Under the pieces are notes generated by a model that saw nothing but the letters and a program-made list of their open reading frames with translations, was not told where the DNA came from and did not search any database. From the NCBI GenBank assembly GCA_021805865.1, contig JAJZDX010000010.1, forward strand, positions 62,001 through 126,000: a stretch of DNA of 64,000 nucleotides, in the 5' to 3' direction. Each line of letters begins with the position of its first letter. Position 1 is the first letter of the stretch. The position numbers and the translations under genes were made by a program. The stretch is from Pseudomonadota bacterium (GTDB lineage Bacteria > Pseudomonadota > Gammaproteobacteria > Steroidobacterales > Steroidobacteraceae). Below, piece after piece: positions 17,957 to 26,774 of this stretch.

Positions 17957-19012
17957 TCAGCCCGGCAGGGCCGGATAGTCGGTGTAGCCCGCCGGTCCGC
18001 CGCCGTAGAACAGCTCCGGCCGCGGATCGTTGAGCGGCGCGCCGCTCCTGAAGCGCTCCACCAGGTCCGGATTGGCGATGAAGAGCTTGCCGAAGGCGAC
18101 TGCGTCCGCCTCGCCGCGGTCGATCAGACACTGGGCGCTCGACAGCGTCAGTTTCTCGTTGGCGATGAATACTCCGCCGAAGGCGGCCTTGATCTGCGGG
18201 CCGATCCGTCCGCCTTCCGGGTGCTCGCGCGCGAACAGGAACGCGATCCTGCGGCGGGCCAGCTCCCGCGCCACATGGCCGAAGGTCGCCTCGCGATCGG
18301 AGTCCCCCATGGAATGCGAGTCGCCCCGTGGCGCCAGATGCACCCCGACCCGGCCGGGCCCCCAGATGCCGATCGCCGCGTCGGTCACCTCGAGCAGCAG
18401 CCGGGCGCGGTTTTCCACCGACCCGCCGTAGTCGTCATCCCGGCAGTTGGCGCGGTCCTGCAGGAACTGGTCGAGCAGGTAGCCGTTGGCGCCGTGCAGC
18501 TCGACCCCGTCGAAGCCGGCGCGCTCGGCGTTCTCGGCCCCCCGTGCAAAGGCGGCGATGATCCCAGGGATCTCCTCGCGCTCGAGCGCGCGCGGAACGA
18601 CATAAGGCGTTCTCGGCCTGATGAGGTTCACATGGCCCTCGGGCGCAATGGCGCTCGGGGCGACGGGAAGCTTGCCGTCAAGGAAGAGGGGGTGAGACAC
18701 CCTGCCGACGTGCCACAGCTGCAGGAAGATGCGCCCGCCTCCCGCGTGGACCGCGCCGGTCACCTGGCGCCAGCCCGCCACCTGCTCCTGCGACCAGATG
18801 CCCGGTGTGTCGGCATGGCCCACGCCCATCGGGGTCACCACGGTGGCCTCCGAGATAATGAGGCCCGCCGAGACCCTCTGGCGGTAGTATTCCACCATCA
18901 GCTCGTTGGGCACGCGCCGGCCACCGGCCCGCGAGCGTGTCAGCGGCGCCATGACGATGCGGTTGGGGAGGGTGAGCTCGCCCACGGTGAGCGGATCGAA
19001 CAGGGACGGCAT
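17957..19012 (-). CDS. Old-yellow-enzyme family NADH:flavin oxidoreductase, NemA-like
   Basis: A 351-residue FMN ene-reductase starting at MPSLFDPLTVGELTLPNR. Family signatures: IVMAPLTRSRA near the start, FLQLWHVGRVSH, the active-site stretch ELHGANGYLLDQFL, the CRDDDYGGSVENRARLLLEV phosphate/FMN motif, and GKLFIANPDLVERF near the end. E. coli NemA reduces electrophiles such as N-ethylmaleimide, glyoxal-type compounds and nitro-esters, and is controlled by a cysteine-based repressor (NemR). Here it follows an ArsR repressor with reactive cysteines by 50 bp and precedes the metallo-hydrolase, which suggests detoxification of reactive electrophile or sulfur species. Confidence 0.9.
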   Translation of the reverse strand: MPSLFDPLTVGELTLPNRIVMAPLTRSRAGGRRVPNELMVEYYRQRVSAGLIISEATVVTPMGVGHADTPGIWSQEQVAGWRQVTGAVHAGGGRIFLQLWHVGRVSHPLFLDGKLPVAPSAIAPEGHVNLIRPRTPYVVPRALEREEIPGIIAAFARGAENAERAGFDGVELHGANGYLLDQFLQDRANCRDDDYGGSVENRARLLLEVTDAAIGIWGPGRVGVHLAPRGDSHSMGDSDREATFGHVARELARRRIAFLFAREHPEGGRIGPQIKAAFGGVFIANEKLTLSSAQCLIDRGEADAVAFGKLFIANPDLVERFRSGAPLNDPRPELFYGGGPAGYTDYPALPG

Positions 19013-19062
19013 GGTGGTTTGCAGAAGCTCCGCGTGGAATTCCCGTATTGAACCACGGGGGG

Positions 19063-19449
19063 TCAGGCGCCGCAAAATTCCTCGTGAAGCACGCCGAGTA
19101 CACGCGTAACGAGGCCCGGAGTCAGAGAATAGTACACCGTCTGCGATTGCCGATCCGTGCGCACGACCCCGGCCTTTCGCAGCACCGCGAGGTGCTGGGA
19201 AAGCGCCGATTGGCTGAGCGGCACACGCTCGTTGAGCTGTCCCACCGAGAGAGGTCCCGGCACCAGATGACACAGGATCATCAAGCGCTGCTCGTTGGCG
19301 AGCGCCCGCAGGACGCCGGCCGCCTGGACGCAGTGCGGCTGCATCTCCTGGGCGGCTCGCTCGAGCGCGGACGCAGAGGATGCCTCGCGGCGGCGACTCA
19401 TGGACGTGGCGGACTCGCGGTGGCTGCTCACGACCGAAGTGTAATCCAT
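19063..19449 (-). CDS. ArsR-family repressor of the BigR/YgaV/SqrR dithiol type
   Basis: A 128-residue winged-helix regulator from the ATG at 19449 (19401 and 19467 are alternatives). The core reads AGVLRALANEQRLMILCHL, then the recognition helix SQSALSQHLAVLRKAG and the wing RQSQTVYYSL. Two cysteines, Cys60 in LMILCHL and Cys126 in EEFCGA, occupy the positions of the conserved pair in E. coli YgaV (LILC...VYC), A. tumefaciens/Xylella BigR and Rhodobacter SqrR, which form a di- or tetrasulfide link in response to sulfide or persulfide and release DNA. An extra Cys40 is present. The metal-binding CxC of classical ArsR is absent. It is divergent from the DUF2892/RND/SQR operon. Confidence 0.88.
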   Translation of the reverse strand: MDYTSVVSSHRESATSMSRRREASSASALERAAQEMQPHCVQAAGVLRALANEQRLMILCHLVPGPLSVGQLNERVPLSQSALSQHLAVLRKAGVVRTDRQSQTVYYSLTPGLVTRVLGVLHEEFCGA

Positions 19450-19467
19450 ACGCCACTTAATTACCAC

Positions 19468-19495
19468 TTGCTAATTTAGAACACACTAATACAAT
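19468..19495 (+). promoter_or_regulatory. Promoter with overlapping TTAG/CTAA operator for the SQR-RND operon
   Basis: An AT-rich island in GC-rich sequence. TTGCTA (19468) and TACAAT (19490) are spaced 16 bp, a plausible sigma70 promoter firing rightward. Between them lie the palindrome CTAATTTAG (19471-19479) and the half-site pair TTAG-N6-CTAA (19476-19489). A repressor bound here would cover the promoter; the divergent BigR-type protein is the obvious candidate. This is prediction only. Confidence 0.55.
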
Positions 19496-19547
19496 GTGCC
19501 GCAAGCCGGACGGCACATCCGCTCCGGCACCGCACGGGAGGCCGCAT

Positions 19548-19748
19548 ATGTCAATCGATCGCGTTGTGTTCGCTTTCGCCGGGACCGTGGTGCTTGCCGG
19601 CACCTTGCTCGGTTGGATCGCCAGTCCCTGGTGGCTGCTGCTGCCGGTCTTCGTGGGCGCAAACATGCTGCAGGCGGCCTTCACCGGCTGGTGTCCGCTG
19701 GCGATGTTGCTGAAGCGCCTGGGGGTCAAGCCAGGCGCGGCGTTCTGA
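19548..19748 (+). CDS. DUF2892 (YgaP-like) small inner-membrane protein
   Basis: A 66-residue protein starting at MSIDRVVF with GGGAGG at a good distance upstream; the track start at 19494 overlaps the promoter. It has two membrane helices (FAFAGTVVLAGTLLGWIA and WLLLPVFVGANMLQAAF) and ends TGWCPLAMLLKRLGVKPG, which is the pattern of DUF2892 proteins and of the membrane part of E. coli YgaP, a rhodanese made with the sulfide-sensing repressor YgaV. The C-P within GWCP is conserved in the family. It leads the operon with the RND pump and SQR, which supports a role in sulfur-species handling. The rhodanese domain is missing here. Confidence 0.82.
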   Translation: MSIDRVVFAFAGTVVLAGTLLGWIASPWWLLLPVFVGANMLQAAFTGWCPLAMLLKRLGVKPGAAF

Positions 19749-19774
19749 GCCGGACCGCGCAAAGCAGGCGACAC

Positions 19775-20848
19775 ATGGCTCAGGTCAGATTCAGGCTCGC
19801 CGCCGCGCTCGCGGCCGGGGTGCTCGCAGGATGTGGTGCGAGGCATGCGCCGCCGCCCCCCCGGGCCGAGGCGCCGTTGACCTCGGTGCGCATCGAGCCG
19901 GAGCGGATTCCCGCGGAACGGCTCTTCGACGGCGTGGTTCAGGCCGCCAACCGGGCCACGATGGTCGCTCAGACCTCCGGGCGGGTCGCGGCCGTCTATC
20001 GCGACGTCGGCGATGTCGTGCCCGCCGGCGCGTTGCTCCTGCGCTTGCGCGCGACCATGCAGCGGGCGGATCTGCTCAAGGCGCATGCCGCCCTGCGCGC
20101 CGCCCGCGCCCGGGCCAAGGAGGCGCAAACCCGTTACCGGCGCATTCGCGACATGTACGACCAACGGGTCGTGCCCAAGGCGGACTTTGACCGGGTGAGG
20201 GCCGATCGGGACGCCGCGGTGGCCCGGATGAATGCGGCCCGCGCCGCGCTCGAGAGCGCCACCGAGGGCGTCGCCTATACCGAGATCCGCGCCCCTTACG
20301 CGGGCGTCGTCATCCAACGCCTGGTGCAGGTGGGCGAGGCGGTGGCGCCGGGCACGCCCCTGGTGAAGGTGGCGTCGCTGAAGGACCTGCGGGTCGTGGT
20401 GAGCGTGCCCCAGTCGCTCGCCGGGACGGTGCGCCGGGCCGGCAAGGGAATGGTGTACGTCGCAGGCTCACCCGTCGCGGCGCAGCGGGTGACGGTGTTT
20501 CCGGCCGCGTCCGCCCTGTCCAACACCTTCCGTGTCCGGCTGGCGCTGCCTGCCGGCACGCGCGGGCTGTATCCCGGCATGGTCGTGCGGGCGGGGTTCG
20601 TGACCGGCGTGCACACGCGGCTGCTGGTGCCCTGCAGCGCCGTCGTCAGGCGCAGCGCCGTCACCGCGGTCTATCTCGTTCAGCCGAACGGCAACGTGCT
20701 GATGCAGCAGGTGCGCCTCGGAGAGCGTCGCGGCAACCGCATCGAGGTGCTCTCGGGCCTGATGGCGGGCGATCGTGTGGCGCTCGATCCGCTCGTGGCG
20801 ATGCAGAGGCTCGAGCCCTTCCCGGACAGGTCGGGAACGGCGCGATGA
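19775..20848 (+). CDS. RND periplasmic adaptor lipoprotein (SQR operon)
   Basis: A 357-residue adaptor from MAQVRFRLAA with a lipoprotein signal (LAAGVLAGCGARH). The lipoyl half VVQAANRATMVAQTSGRVAAVYRDVGDVV, a helical hairpin with RYRRIRDMYDQRVVPKADFD, the second lipoyl half YTEIRAPYAGVVIQRLVQVGEAV and a C-terminal barrel/proximal domain (LLVPCSAVVRRSAVTAVYLV) are all present. The lone cysteine in LVPCSAV is unusual at this place. It precedes the pump gene by 37 bp and follows the DUF2892 gene by 26 bp. Confidence 0.88.
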   Translation: MAQVRFRLAAALAAGVLAGCGARHAPPPPRAEAPLTSVRIEPERIPAERLFDGVVQAANRATMVAQTSGRVAAVYRDVGDVVPAGALLLRLRATMQRADLLKAHAALRAARARAKEAQTRYRRIRDMYDQRVVPKADFDRVRADRDAAVARMNAARAALESATEGVAYTEIRAPYAGVVIQRLVQVGEAVAPGTPLVKVASLKDLRVVVSVPQSLAGTVRRAGKGMVYVAGSPVAAQRVTVFPAASALSNTFRVRLALPAGTRGLYPGMVVRAGFVTGVHTRLLVPCSAVVRRSAVTAVYLVQPNGNVLMQQVRLGERRGNRIEVLSGLMAGDRVALDPLVAMQRLEPFPDRSGTAR

Positions 20849-20885
20849 GCGCCCTCGTCGGGCCTGCCCGGGGCGGGAGCCGCAC

Positions 20886-23800
20886 ATGAGCGAGAAGCTC
20901 GGCTTCAGCGGGCGCCTGGCGAGCCGCTTCCTGCACAATCAGATCACCCCGCTGCTCGCGATTCTCGCGGTGGGCATGGGTCTGTTCGCGCTGGCCATCA
21001 CTCCGCGCCAGGAAGACCCCGACATCAACGTCACCTTCGCCAACGTGTTCGTTCCCTTTCCCGGGGCCTCCTCGCGCCAGGTTGAGCGCCAGGTCACCAC
21101 GCCTCTCGAGCAGGTGCTCGACTCGATCCGCGGCATCAAGCACATCTACTCCGTGTCCCGCCCCGGGCTCGCGGTCCTGACAGTGCAGTACAAGGTCGGC
21201 CAGCCGCGCACCACGGCCATCGTGCGCCTGTACAACGCCATCTATTCGCACCGCAACCTGTGGCCGCCCGGTTCCGGCATCCTGAGGCCGCTCGTGCGGC
21301 CCATGGGCATCGATGATGTGCCCTTCATGACGCTGACGCTGTGGACGACCGATCGCGGCCGCGGCTCCTACCAGCTCGGGGAGGTGGCGCGCGCCATCGA
21401 GACCCAGCTGCAGCGCGTGCCGGGCACGCGCAAGGTGTCCACGATCGGGGCGCCCGAGAGTCTCGTGCGCGTGCGCCTCGATCCGGGCAAACTCGCCGCC
21501 TACGGACTCGCGGCGAGTGACATCGAGCGCTCGCTCCAGGCGGCCAACCTGACGCTGCAGGCCGGCTCGCTCATCGGGGGCGATCGCGTGGTGCCGGTGC
21601 AGGCCGGCCAGTTCCTCGCCAGCCGCGAGGAGGTGGCCGACCTCGTGGTGGGCGTGCATGACGGGCGGCCCGTGTATCTCGCCGAAATCGCCGACGTGGC
21701 CTTTCAGCCCGATGCGCCGCATTCGTACGTGTGGTTCGGCACCGGCCCGGGCGCCGCCCGGCGCAGCCTGCCCGAGGTGAGCTACGCGCCCGCGGTCACC
21801 ATCGCCATCGCCAAGAAGACGGGCACGAACGCCAGCACCATCGCCGATGAGGTGCTCCAGCGCCTGCACCAGCTGAGCGGCACGTACATTCCCGCGGGAG
21901 TGCACATCACCGTCACGCGCAACTACGGACACAGCGCCGATGAGAAGGCGATGAAGCTCATCGAGAAGCTCATCGAAGCCACCCTCTCGGTCGTCCTGCT
22001 CGTCTTCCTCACCATGGGCCGGCGCGAGGCGGTGGTCGTGGGCGCGGCGGTCGGCGTCACCCTGATGGCGACGCTGTTCGCCTCGTGGGCGTGGGGATTC
22101 ACCATCAACCGCGTGTCGCTGTTTGCCCTGATCTTCTCCATCGGCATCCTGGTCGACGATGCGATCGTGGTGGTCGAGAATGTCCACCGGCACATGCGCC
22201 TCGGCGGCGGCACGCTGAGCGACATCATTCCGGTGGCGGTCGATGAGGTCGGCGGACCGACCATTCTTGCCACCTTCACCGTGATCGCCGCGCTCATGCC
22301 CATGGCGTTCGTCGGCGGGATGATGGGGCCGTACATGAGCCCCATTCCGATCAACGCCAGCTCCGGGATGCTGCTCTCGCTCGCGGTGGCGCTGATGTTC
22401 ACCCCGTGGCTGTGCCGCAAGCTCCTCTCCCACAGCCACATTCCGCCCACCGAGCATGCCGCGGAGCCGCCCCTGCTGAGGCTGTTTCAGCGTCTGGTCG
22501 GGCCCTTTCTCGCGGGCGTCAAGGGCCGCAAGCGGCGCCGCTGGCTCTTTGGGGCGATCGTGGCGGCGATCCTGCTGGCGATCGGCCTGGTGATCGCCAA
22601 GGCGGTGGTGCTGAAGATGCTGCCCTTCGACAACATGTCGGAATTCGAGGTGGTGGTGGAGATGCCGGTCGGTACCACCGTCGAGACCACCGCCCGCGTG
22701 CTCGATGCGCTCGCGCAGGTCATCGCGCGGGTGCCGGAGGTGAGCGACTACCAGGTCTATGCGGGCACGCATGCGCCCGTGAATTTCAACGGCCTGGTCC
22801 GCCAGTACTACCTGCGCCAGGGGCCCCGATACGGGGAGATCGCCGTGGAGCTCGTTCCGAAGGACGAGCGCAGCCGCCAGAGTCATGCGATCGCCCTCGC
22901 CGTGCGGCCGGCGCTTGCCGCCGTCGCCCGCCGCTACGGCGCGTCCCTGCAGGTGGTCGAGGTGCCCCCGGGGCCGCCGGTGCTCGCGCCCATCGTGGCC
23001 GAGATCTTCGGTCCGAGCTATGCCATGCAGCGCCGGCTCGCGCTGCAGATCCGCAAGGTGTTCGACACCACCCCCAATGTCGTCGATACCTACGACACGG
23101 TCGAGGCGCATGCCCGGCGCCTGCTCGTCGATGTCGATCGGCAGAAGGCGGCGCTTCTCGGTGTCTCGCAGGCGCAGATCGCGCGCACGCTCTCGATGGC
23201 GCTCTCCGGGTATGACGCGACCTATGTGCACATCGGCCGCGAGCGCCAGTTGATTCCGGTGCGCCTCGAGCTCTCTCCGGCCAACCAGGCGAGGATCGGC
23301 CGGGTGCTTTCGCTGCGGGTGCGCGCTTCGGATGGCGCGCTCGTGCCGCTCTCGCAGCTCGTGCGGGTGCGCAAGAGCACCTGGGACGGCGCGATCTATC
23401 AAAAGGACCTCATGCCCGTGACCTATGTCATGGGGGACATGGCAGGTCCCCTCGACAGTCCTCTTTACGGCATGTTCGACATCTCCGCGCGGCTGCGCCG
23501 GCTGAAGATCGCCGGTCGGACCCTCGAGCAACGCTTCATCAGCGTGCCGTCCAACCCGAACCGCTTCGCGCTCAAGTGGGGCGGCGAATGGCAGGTCACC
23601 TACGAGACCTTCCGCGACATGGGAATCGCCTACGCCGTGGGGCTGGCGCTCATCTACCTGCTGATCGTGGCGCAGTTCGGCTCCTACGTGGTGCCGTTCA
23701 TCATCATGGCGCCGATCCCGCTCACCATCATCGGCGTGATGCCCGGGCATGCGCTGCTTGGCGATCAGTTCACCGCCACCTCGATGATCGGCATGATTGC

Positions 23801-24128
23801 GCTCGCCGGCATCATCGTGCGCAATTCCATCCTGCTGGTCGACTTCGTCGACGGCGCCGTGCGGGCCGGCTACCCGCTCGAGGAAGCGGTGGTTCGAGCG
23901 GGGGCGATCCGTGCCAAGCCGATCGTCCTCACCGCGGTGGCCGCGATGCTCGGCGCGGTGTTCATCCTGTCCGACCCGATCTTCACCGGTCTGGCGGTCT
24001 CGCTCCTGTTCGGCATCTTCGTCTCGACGCTTCTCACGCTCGTCGTGATCCCGATCCTCTATTACGTCTATCTGAAGCGCAAAGAGGCGAGCGTGGTGCG
24101 CGCGCCCGAGGCGGCGGCTCATGAGTGA
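20886..24128 (+). CDS. RND efflux transporter (SQR operon)
   Basis: A 1080-residue RND pump starting at MSEKLGFSGRLASRFL. TM1 (ITPLLAILAVGMGLFALAIT) is followed by the family's PRQEDPDI and the SRQVERQVTTPLEQ segment; TM4 reads GILVDDAIVVVENVHRH with the paired Asp, and TM10 reads AGIIVRNSILLVDF, with Arg where AcrB has the relay Lys. It belongs to the AcrB/MdtF-like superfamily branch with a PRQEDP motif, common in environmental proteobacteria. Together with the adaptor before it and the TolC-like protein at the end of the operon it makes a full tripartite pump, with an SQR gene between pump and channel. Substrate unknown; a sulfur-linked or electrophile substrate is suggested only by context. 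Confidence 0.92.
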   Translation: MSEKLGFSGRLASRFLHNQITPLLAILAVGMGLFALAITPRQEDPDINVTFANVFVPFPGASSRQVERQVTTPLEQVLDSIRGIKHIYSVSRPGLAVLTVQYKVGQPRTTAIVRLYNAIYSHRNLWPPGSGILRPLVRPMGIDDVPFMTLTLWTTDRGRGSYQLGEVARAIETQLQRVPGTRKVSTIGAPESLVRVRLDPGKLAAYGLAASDIERSLQAANLTLQAGSLIGGDRVVPVQAGQFLASREEVADLVVGVHDGRPVYLAEIADVAFQPDAPHSYVWFGTGPGAARRSLPEVSYAPAVTIAIAKKTGTNASTIADEVLQRLHQLSGTYIPAGVHITVTRNYGHSADEKAMKLIEKLIEATLSVVLLVFLTMGRREAVVVGAAVGVTLMATLFASWAWGFTINRVSLFALIFSIGILVDDAIVVVENVHRHMRLGGGTLSDIIPVAVDEVGGPTILATFTVIAALMPMAFVGGMMGPYMSPIPINASSGMLLSLAVALMFTPWLCRKLLSHSHIPPTEHAAEPPLLRLFQRLVGPFLAGVKGRKRRRWLFGAIVAAILLAIGLVIAKAVVLKMLPFDNMSEFEVVVEMPVGTTVETTARVLDALAQVIARVPEVSDYQVYAGTHAPVNFNGLVRQYYLRQGPRYGEIAVELVPKDERSRQSHAIALAVRPALAAVARRYGASLQVVEVPPGPPVLAPIVAEIFGPSYAMQRRLALQIRKVFDTTPNVVDTYDTVEAHARRLLVDVDRQKAALLGVSQAQIARTLSMALSGYDATYVHIGRERQLIPVRLELSPANQARIGRVLSLRVRASDGALVPLSQLVRVRKSTWDGAIYQKDLMPVTYVMGDMAGPLDSPLYGMFDISARLRRLKIAGRTLEQRFISVPSNPNRFALKWGGEWQVTYETFRDMGIAYAVGLALIYLLIVAQFGSYVVPFIIMAPIPLTIIGVMPGHALLGDQFTATSMIGMIALAGIIVRNSILLVDFVDGAVRAGYPLEEAVVRAGAIRAKPIVLTAVAAMLGAVFILSDPIFTGLAVSLLFGIFVSTLLTLVVIPILYYVYLKRKEASVVRAPEAAAHE

Positions 24129-24194
24129 CGGGCGCGCCATCCCGATGTTCGACCCGGTCACTTGCCTGCGAGAGCTTCTCTCCTGGGGGTTGTC

Positions 24195-25475
24195 ATGGCA
24201 CACGTAGTCATCATCGGTGCGGGCCTGGGGGGCGTCCCCTGCGCCTACGAGATGCGCAAGCGTCTCGGCAAGGCGCATCACGTGACGCTCATCGGCTCCT
24301 CGTCCTATTTCGAGTTCACCCCGTCCAATCCCTGGGTGGCCGTCGGCTGGCGGGACCGGGCTCAGACCCGCGTGAGCCTGCACGATCCGCTCACCGCCAA
24401 GGGTGTCGACTGGATCGACACCCCTGTGGTCTCGATCGATGCCGAGGGCCGGATCCTGACGCTCGCCGATCAACGGACCCTGGCCTATGACTATCTGGTG
24501 ATCACCACGGGGCCGAAGCTCGCCTTCGAGGAGGTGCCGGGCCTGGGCCCCGACGGGCACACCCAGTCGATCTGTACCCAGGAGCACGCGGTGAGGGCCT
24601 GGGAGGAATATCAGCGATTGCTGCAGCAGCCGGGTCCGGTGGTGGTCGGGGCGGCACAGGGGGCGAGCTGTTTCGGACCGGCGTACGAGTTTGCGATGAT
24701 CCTCGATGCGGATCTTCGCAAGCGCAAGCTGCGCGACCGTGTGCCGATCACCTTCGTCACCAGCGAGCCGTACATCGGGCACATGGGCCTGGGGGGCGTG
24801 GGCGACAGCAAGGGGCTGATGGAATCGGAGCTTCGCCAGCGCCACATCAAGTGGATCACCAACGCCAGGGTGGGCGCCGTCGGGGAGGGCTCGATGACCG
24901 TGATCGAGCACGCGGAGGACGGCAAGCCGAAAAAGGAGCACGAGCTCGGCTTTCGCTTCGCCATGGTGCTGCCGGCATTCAAGGGCGTAGATGCGGTGGC
25001 CGCGGTCCCGGGGCTGTGCAACCCGCGCGGCTTCGTGCTCATCGACGAGCATCAGCGCTCGAAGAAGTACCCCAACATCTTCTCGGCCGGCGTATGCGTC
25101 GCCATCCCTCCCGTGGAGGCGACCCCGGTGCCGACCGGCGCGCCCAAGACCGGCTACATGATCGAGTCGATGGTGACGGCGATCTGCGAGAACATCGCCG
25201 CGGAGCTCACCGGGCGGCCGGGGACGGCGTGCGCGACCTGGAATGCGGTGTGCCTCGCCGACTTCGGCGACACCGGCGCGGCGTTCGTGGCGTTGCCGCA
25301 GATCCCGCCGCGCAACGTCACCTGGACCAAGGTGGGCAAATGGGTGCACCTCGGCAAAGTGGCCTTCGAGAAGTACTTCCTGCGCAAGGTGCGTACCGGA
25401 TCGATCACCCCGCTGTACGAGAAATACGTGCTCAAGATCCTCGGCATCGGCTCGCTCAAGAGCACGGGAACATGA
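24195..25475 (+). CDS. sqr: Sulfide:quinone oxidoreductase
   Basis: A 426-residue FAD enzyme that oxidises sulfide to sulfane sulfur/polysulfide and passes electrons to quinone at the inner membrane. The start MAHVVIIGAGLGG has GGGGG upstream. All three catalytic cysteines of the Acidithiobacillus ferrooxidans enzyme (128, 160, 356) are matched: Cys127 in QSICTQEHA, Cys159 in GASCFGPAYEF and Cys353 in WNAVCLADFGD. Other hallmarks are SNPWVAVGWR, TSEPYIGHMG, DEHQRSKKYPNIFSAG and TPVPTGAPKTGYMIE, plus the amphipathic C-terminal region (VAFEKYFLRKV) used for membrane contact. Overall similarity to the Acidithiobacillus enzyme, recalled from memory, is high. Its ATGA overlap couples it to the TolC-like gene. 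Confidence 0.95.
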   Translation: MAHVVIIGAGLGGVPCAYEMRKRLGKAHHVTLIGSSSYFEFTPSNPWVAVGWRDRAQTRVSLHDPLTAKGVDWIDTPVVSIDAEGRILTLADQRTLAYDYLVITTGPKLAFEEVPGLGPDGHTQSICTQEHAVRAWEEYQRLLQQPGPVVVGAAQGASCFGPAYEFAMILDADLRKRKLRDRVPITFVTSEPYIGHMGLGGVGDSKGLMESELRQRHIKWITNARVGAVGEGSMTVIEHAEDGKPKKEHELGFRFAMVLPAFKGVDAVAAVPGLCNPRGFVLIDEHQRSKKYPNIFSAGVCVAIPPVEATPVPTGAPKTGYMIESMVTAICENIAAELTGRPGTACATWNAVCLADFGDTGAAFVALPQIPPRNVTWTKVGKWVHLGKVAFEKYFLRKVRTGSITPLYEKYVLKILGIGSLKSTGT

Positions 25476-26767
25476 GAGCGCTGCGCGCACCGCGAATCGC
25501 CGCGGCGCTGCTGCTGGCGGCGGCAGGGCCCGCCGCCGCCGAGACGCTGAGGCAGGCGTGGCGGCTGGCCATCGCCCGCAACCAGGCACTGGCCGCAGCC
25601 CAGGCGGACGTGCAGGGGGCGAGAGACCGGGAGCGTGCGGCGCGCGATGCGCGCTGGCCGAGCGTGAGCGCCACCGCCGGCTACACACATCTCGGACAGT
25701 CGCCGCAGCTGGATGTGGTGACGCCGGCGTTCGCATTCCGCTCGGGGCCGATCTTCAAGAACAACCAGTACGTCAGCGGCTCGGTGCAGATGAGGATCCC
25801 CCTCTACACCGGCGGGGCGATCAGGGCGGGAATCAGCGCGGCGCGGGCAGGTCTCGCCGGGGCCTCCGCGCAGGAGCGGGCGATGCTCGCGGACCTGAAG
25901 CTGGAGGTGGCCGACGGGTACGTGGGAGTGCTGCGCTCACAGCGCCGGTTGGCCGTGGCCGACGCAGCCGTCAGGAGTCTGCGCTCCCACCTGCGCGACG
26001 TGCGGGCGATGTACGCGCGCCAGCTGGTAGCGAAGAGCGATCTGCTCGCGGCCGAGGTGGCGCTCGCCAATGCAAGGGAGACAAAGGTGAACGCCGCCAA
26101 CTCCGTGCAGATCGCGCAGGCGGAGTACAACCGGCTGCTCGGGGAGCCGCTCGGGCGCGTGCCGCAGCTCGCCGACGCGCTGCCGGCGTACCCGGTCGAC
26201 ATGCTGCCGCTCGCCACGCTCCTGAGGCGGGCGCTCGCCTCGCGCCCCGAGCTCCGGGCGCTCGCCTCGCGCGCCGGCTCCCTCGCCGCCCGCGCCCGCG
26301 CGAAGACCGCCAGCCGGCTGCCGCAGCTCGCGGCCGTGGGCGGCTTCACGCATTTTGACAACCAGATCCTCAATCGCGAGAACTTCTCGACGGTGGGCGT
26401 CGGGCTCACCTGGAAGCTGTTCGACGGTGGGCGGGCGGCGAACGAGGCCGATGCGCTGCGCGCCGAGAGCCGCGCGGCGGGACGCCGGCTGAGGGACCTG
26501 CGCTCGCGCATCGAGCTTCAGGTGCGTGCCGACTGGCTGGCGCTCGCCGCGGCGCGGGCGAAAGTGGCCGCCTCGCGCGCCGCCACCGCGCAGGCGGCGG
26601 AGAATCTGCGCATCTCGCGCGAGCTGTACGGGGCGGGCCTGGCTTCCAACACGCAGGTGCTCGAGGCGGTCACTTTGAGCACGAGGGCTGCGGAGAATCA
26701 CGACGACGCGGTGCTCGATGAGGCGCTCGCGAAGGTAACGCTCGCCTACGCGGTAGGGGCGCTGTGA
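25472..26767 (+). CDS. TolC-family outer-membrane channel (SQR operon)
   Basis: A 431-residue channel protein whose ATG overlaps the sqr stop. It has a Sec signal peptide (AAALLLAAAGPAAAE), then TLRQAWRLAIARNQAL, a first OEP repeat ending in YNRLLGEPLGRVP, and a second repeat with SRPELRALASRAGSLAARARAK and LVGxGLTWKLFDGG-like sequence (VGVGLTWKLFDGG). Unlike the channel at 11444 it is not a lipoprotein. It completes the tripartite pump of this operon and converges with the Kch gene 7 bp away, so the operon ends here. Confidence 0.88.
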   Translation: MRALRAPRIAAALLLAAAGPAAAETLRQAWRLAIARNQALAAAQADVQGARDRERAARDARWPSVSATAGYTHLGQSPQLDVVTPAFAFRSGPIFKNNQYVSGSVQMRIPLYTGGAIRAGISAARAGLAGASAQERAMLADLKLEVADGYVGVLRSQRRLAVADAAVRSLRSHLRDVRAMYARQLVAKSDLLAAEVALANARETKVNAANSVQIAQAEYNRLLGEPLGRVPQLADALPAYPVDMLPLATLLRRALASRPELRALASRAGSLAARARAKTASRLPQLAAVGGFTHFDNQILNRENFSTVGVGLTWKLFDGGRAANEADALRAESRAAGRRLRDLRSRIELQVRADWLALAAARAKVAASRAATAQAAENLRISRELYGAGLASNTQVLEAVTLSTRAAENHDDAVLDEALAKVTLAYAVGAL

Positions 26768-26774
26768 GAGGCGG

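Noticed and set aside
20661-25736. 1691-residue minus-strand ORF
   Set aside because: It is antisense to the RND adaptor, RND pump and sqr genes, whose proteins are clearly recognisable. Its sequence is His/Arg/Asp/Gly-rich low complexity, typical of shadow frames in GC-rich DNA.
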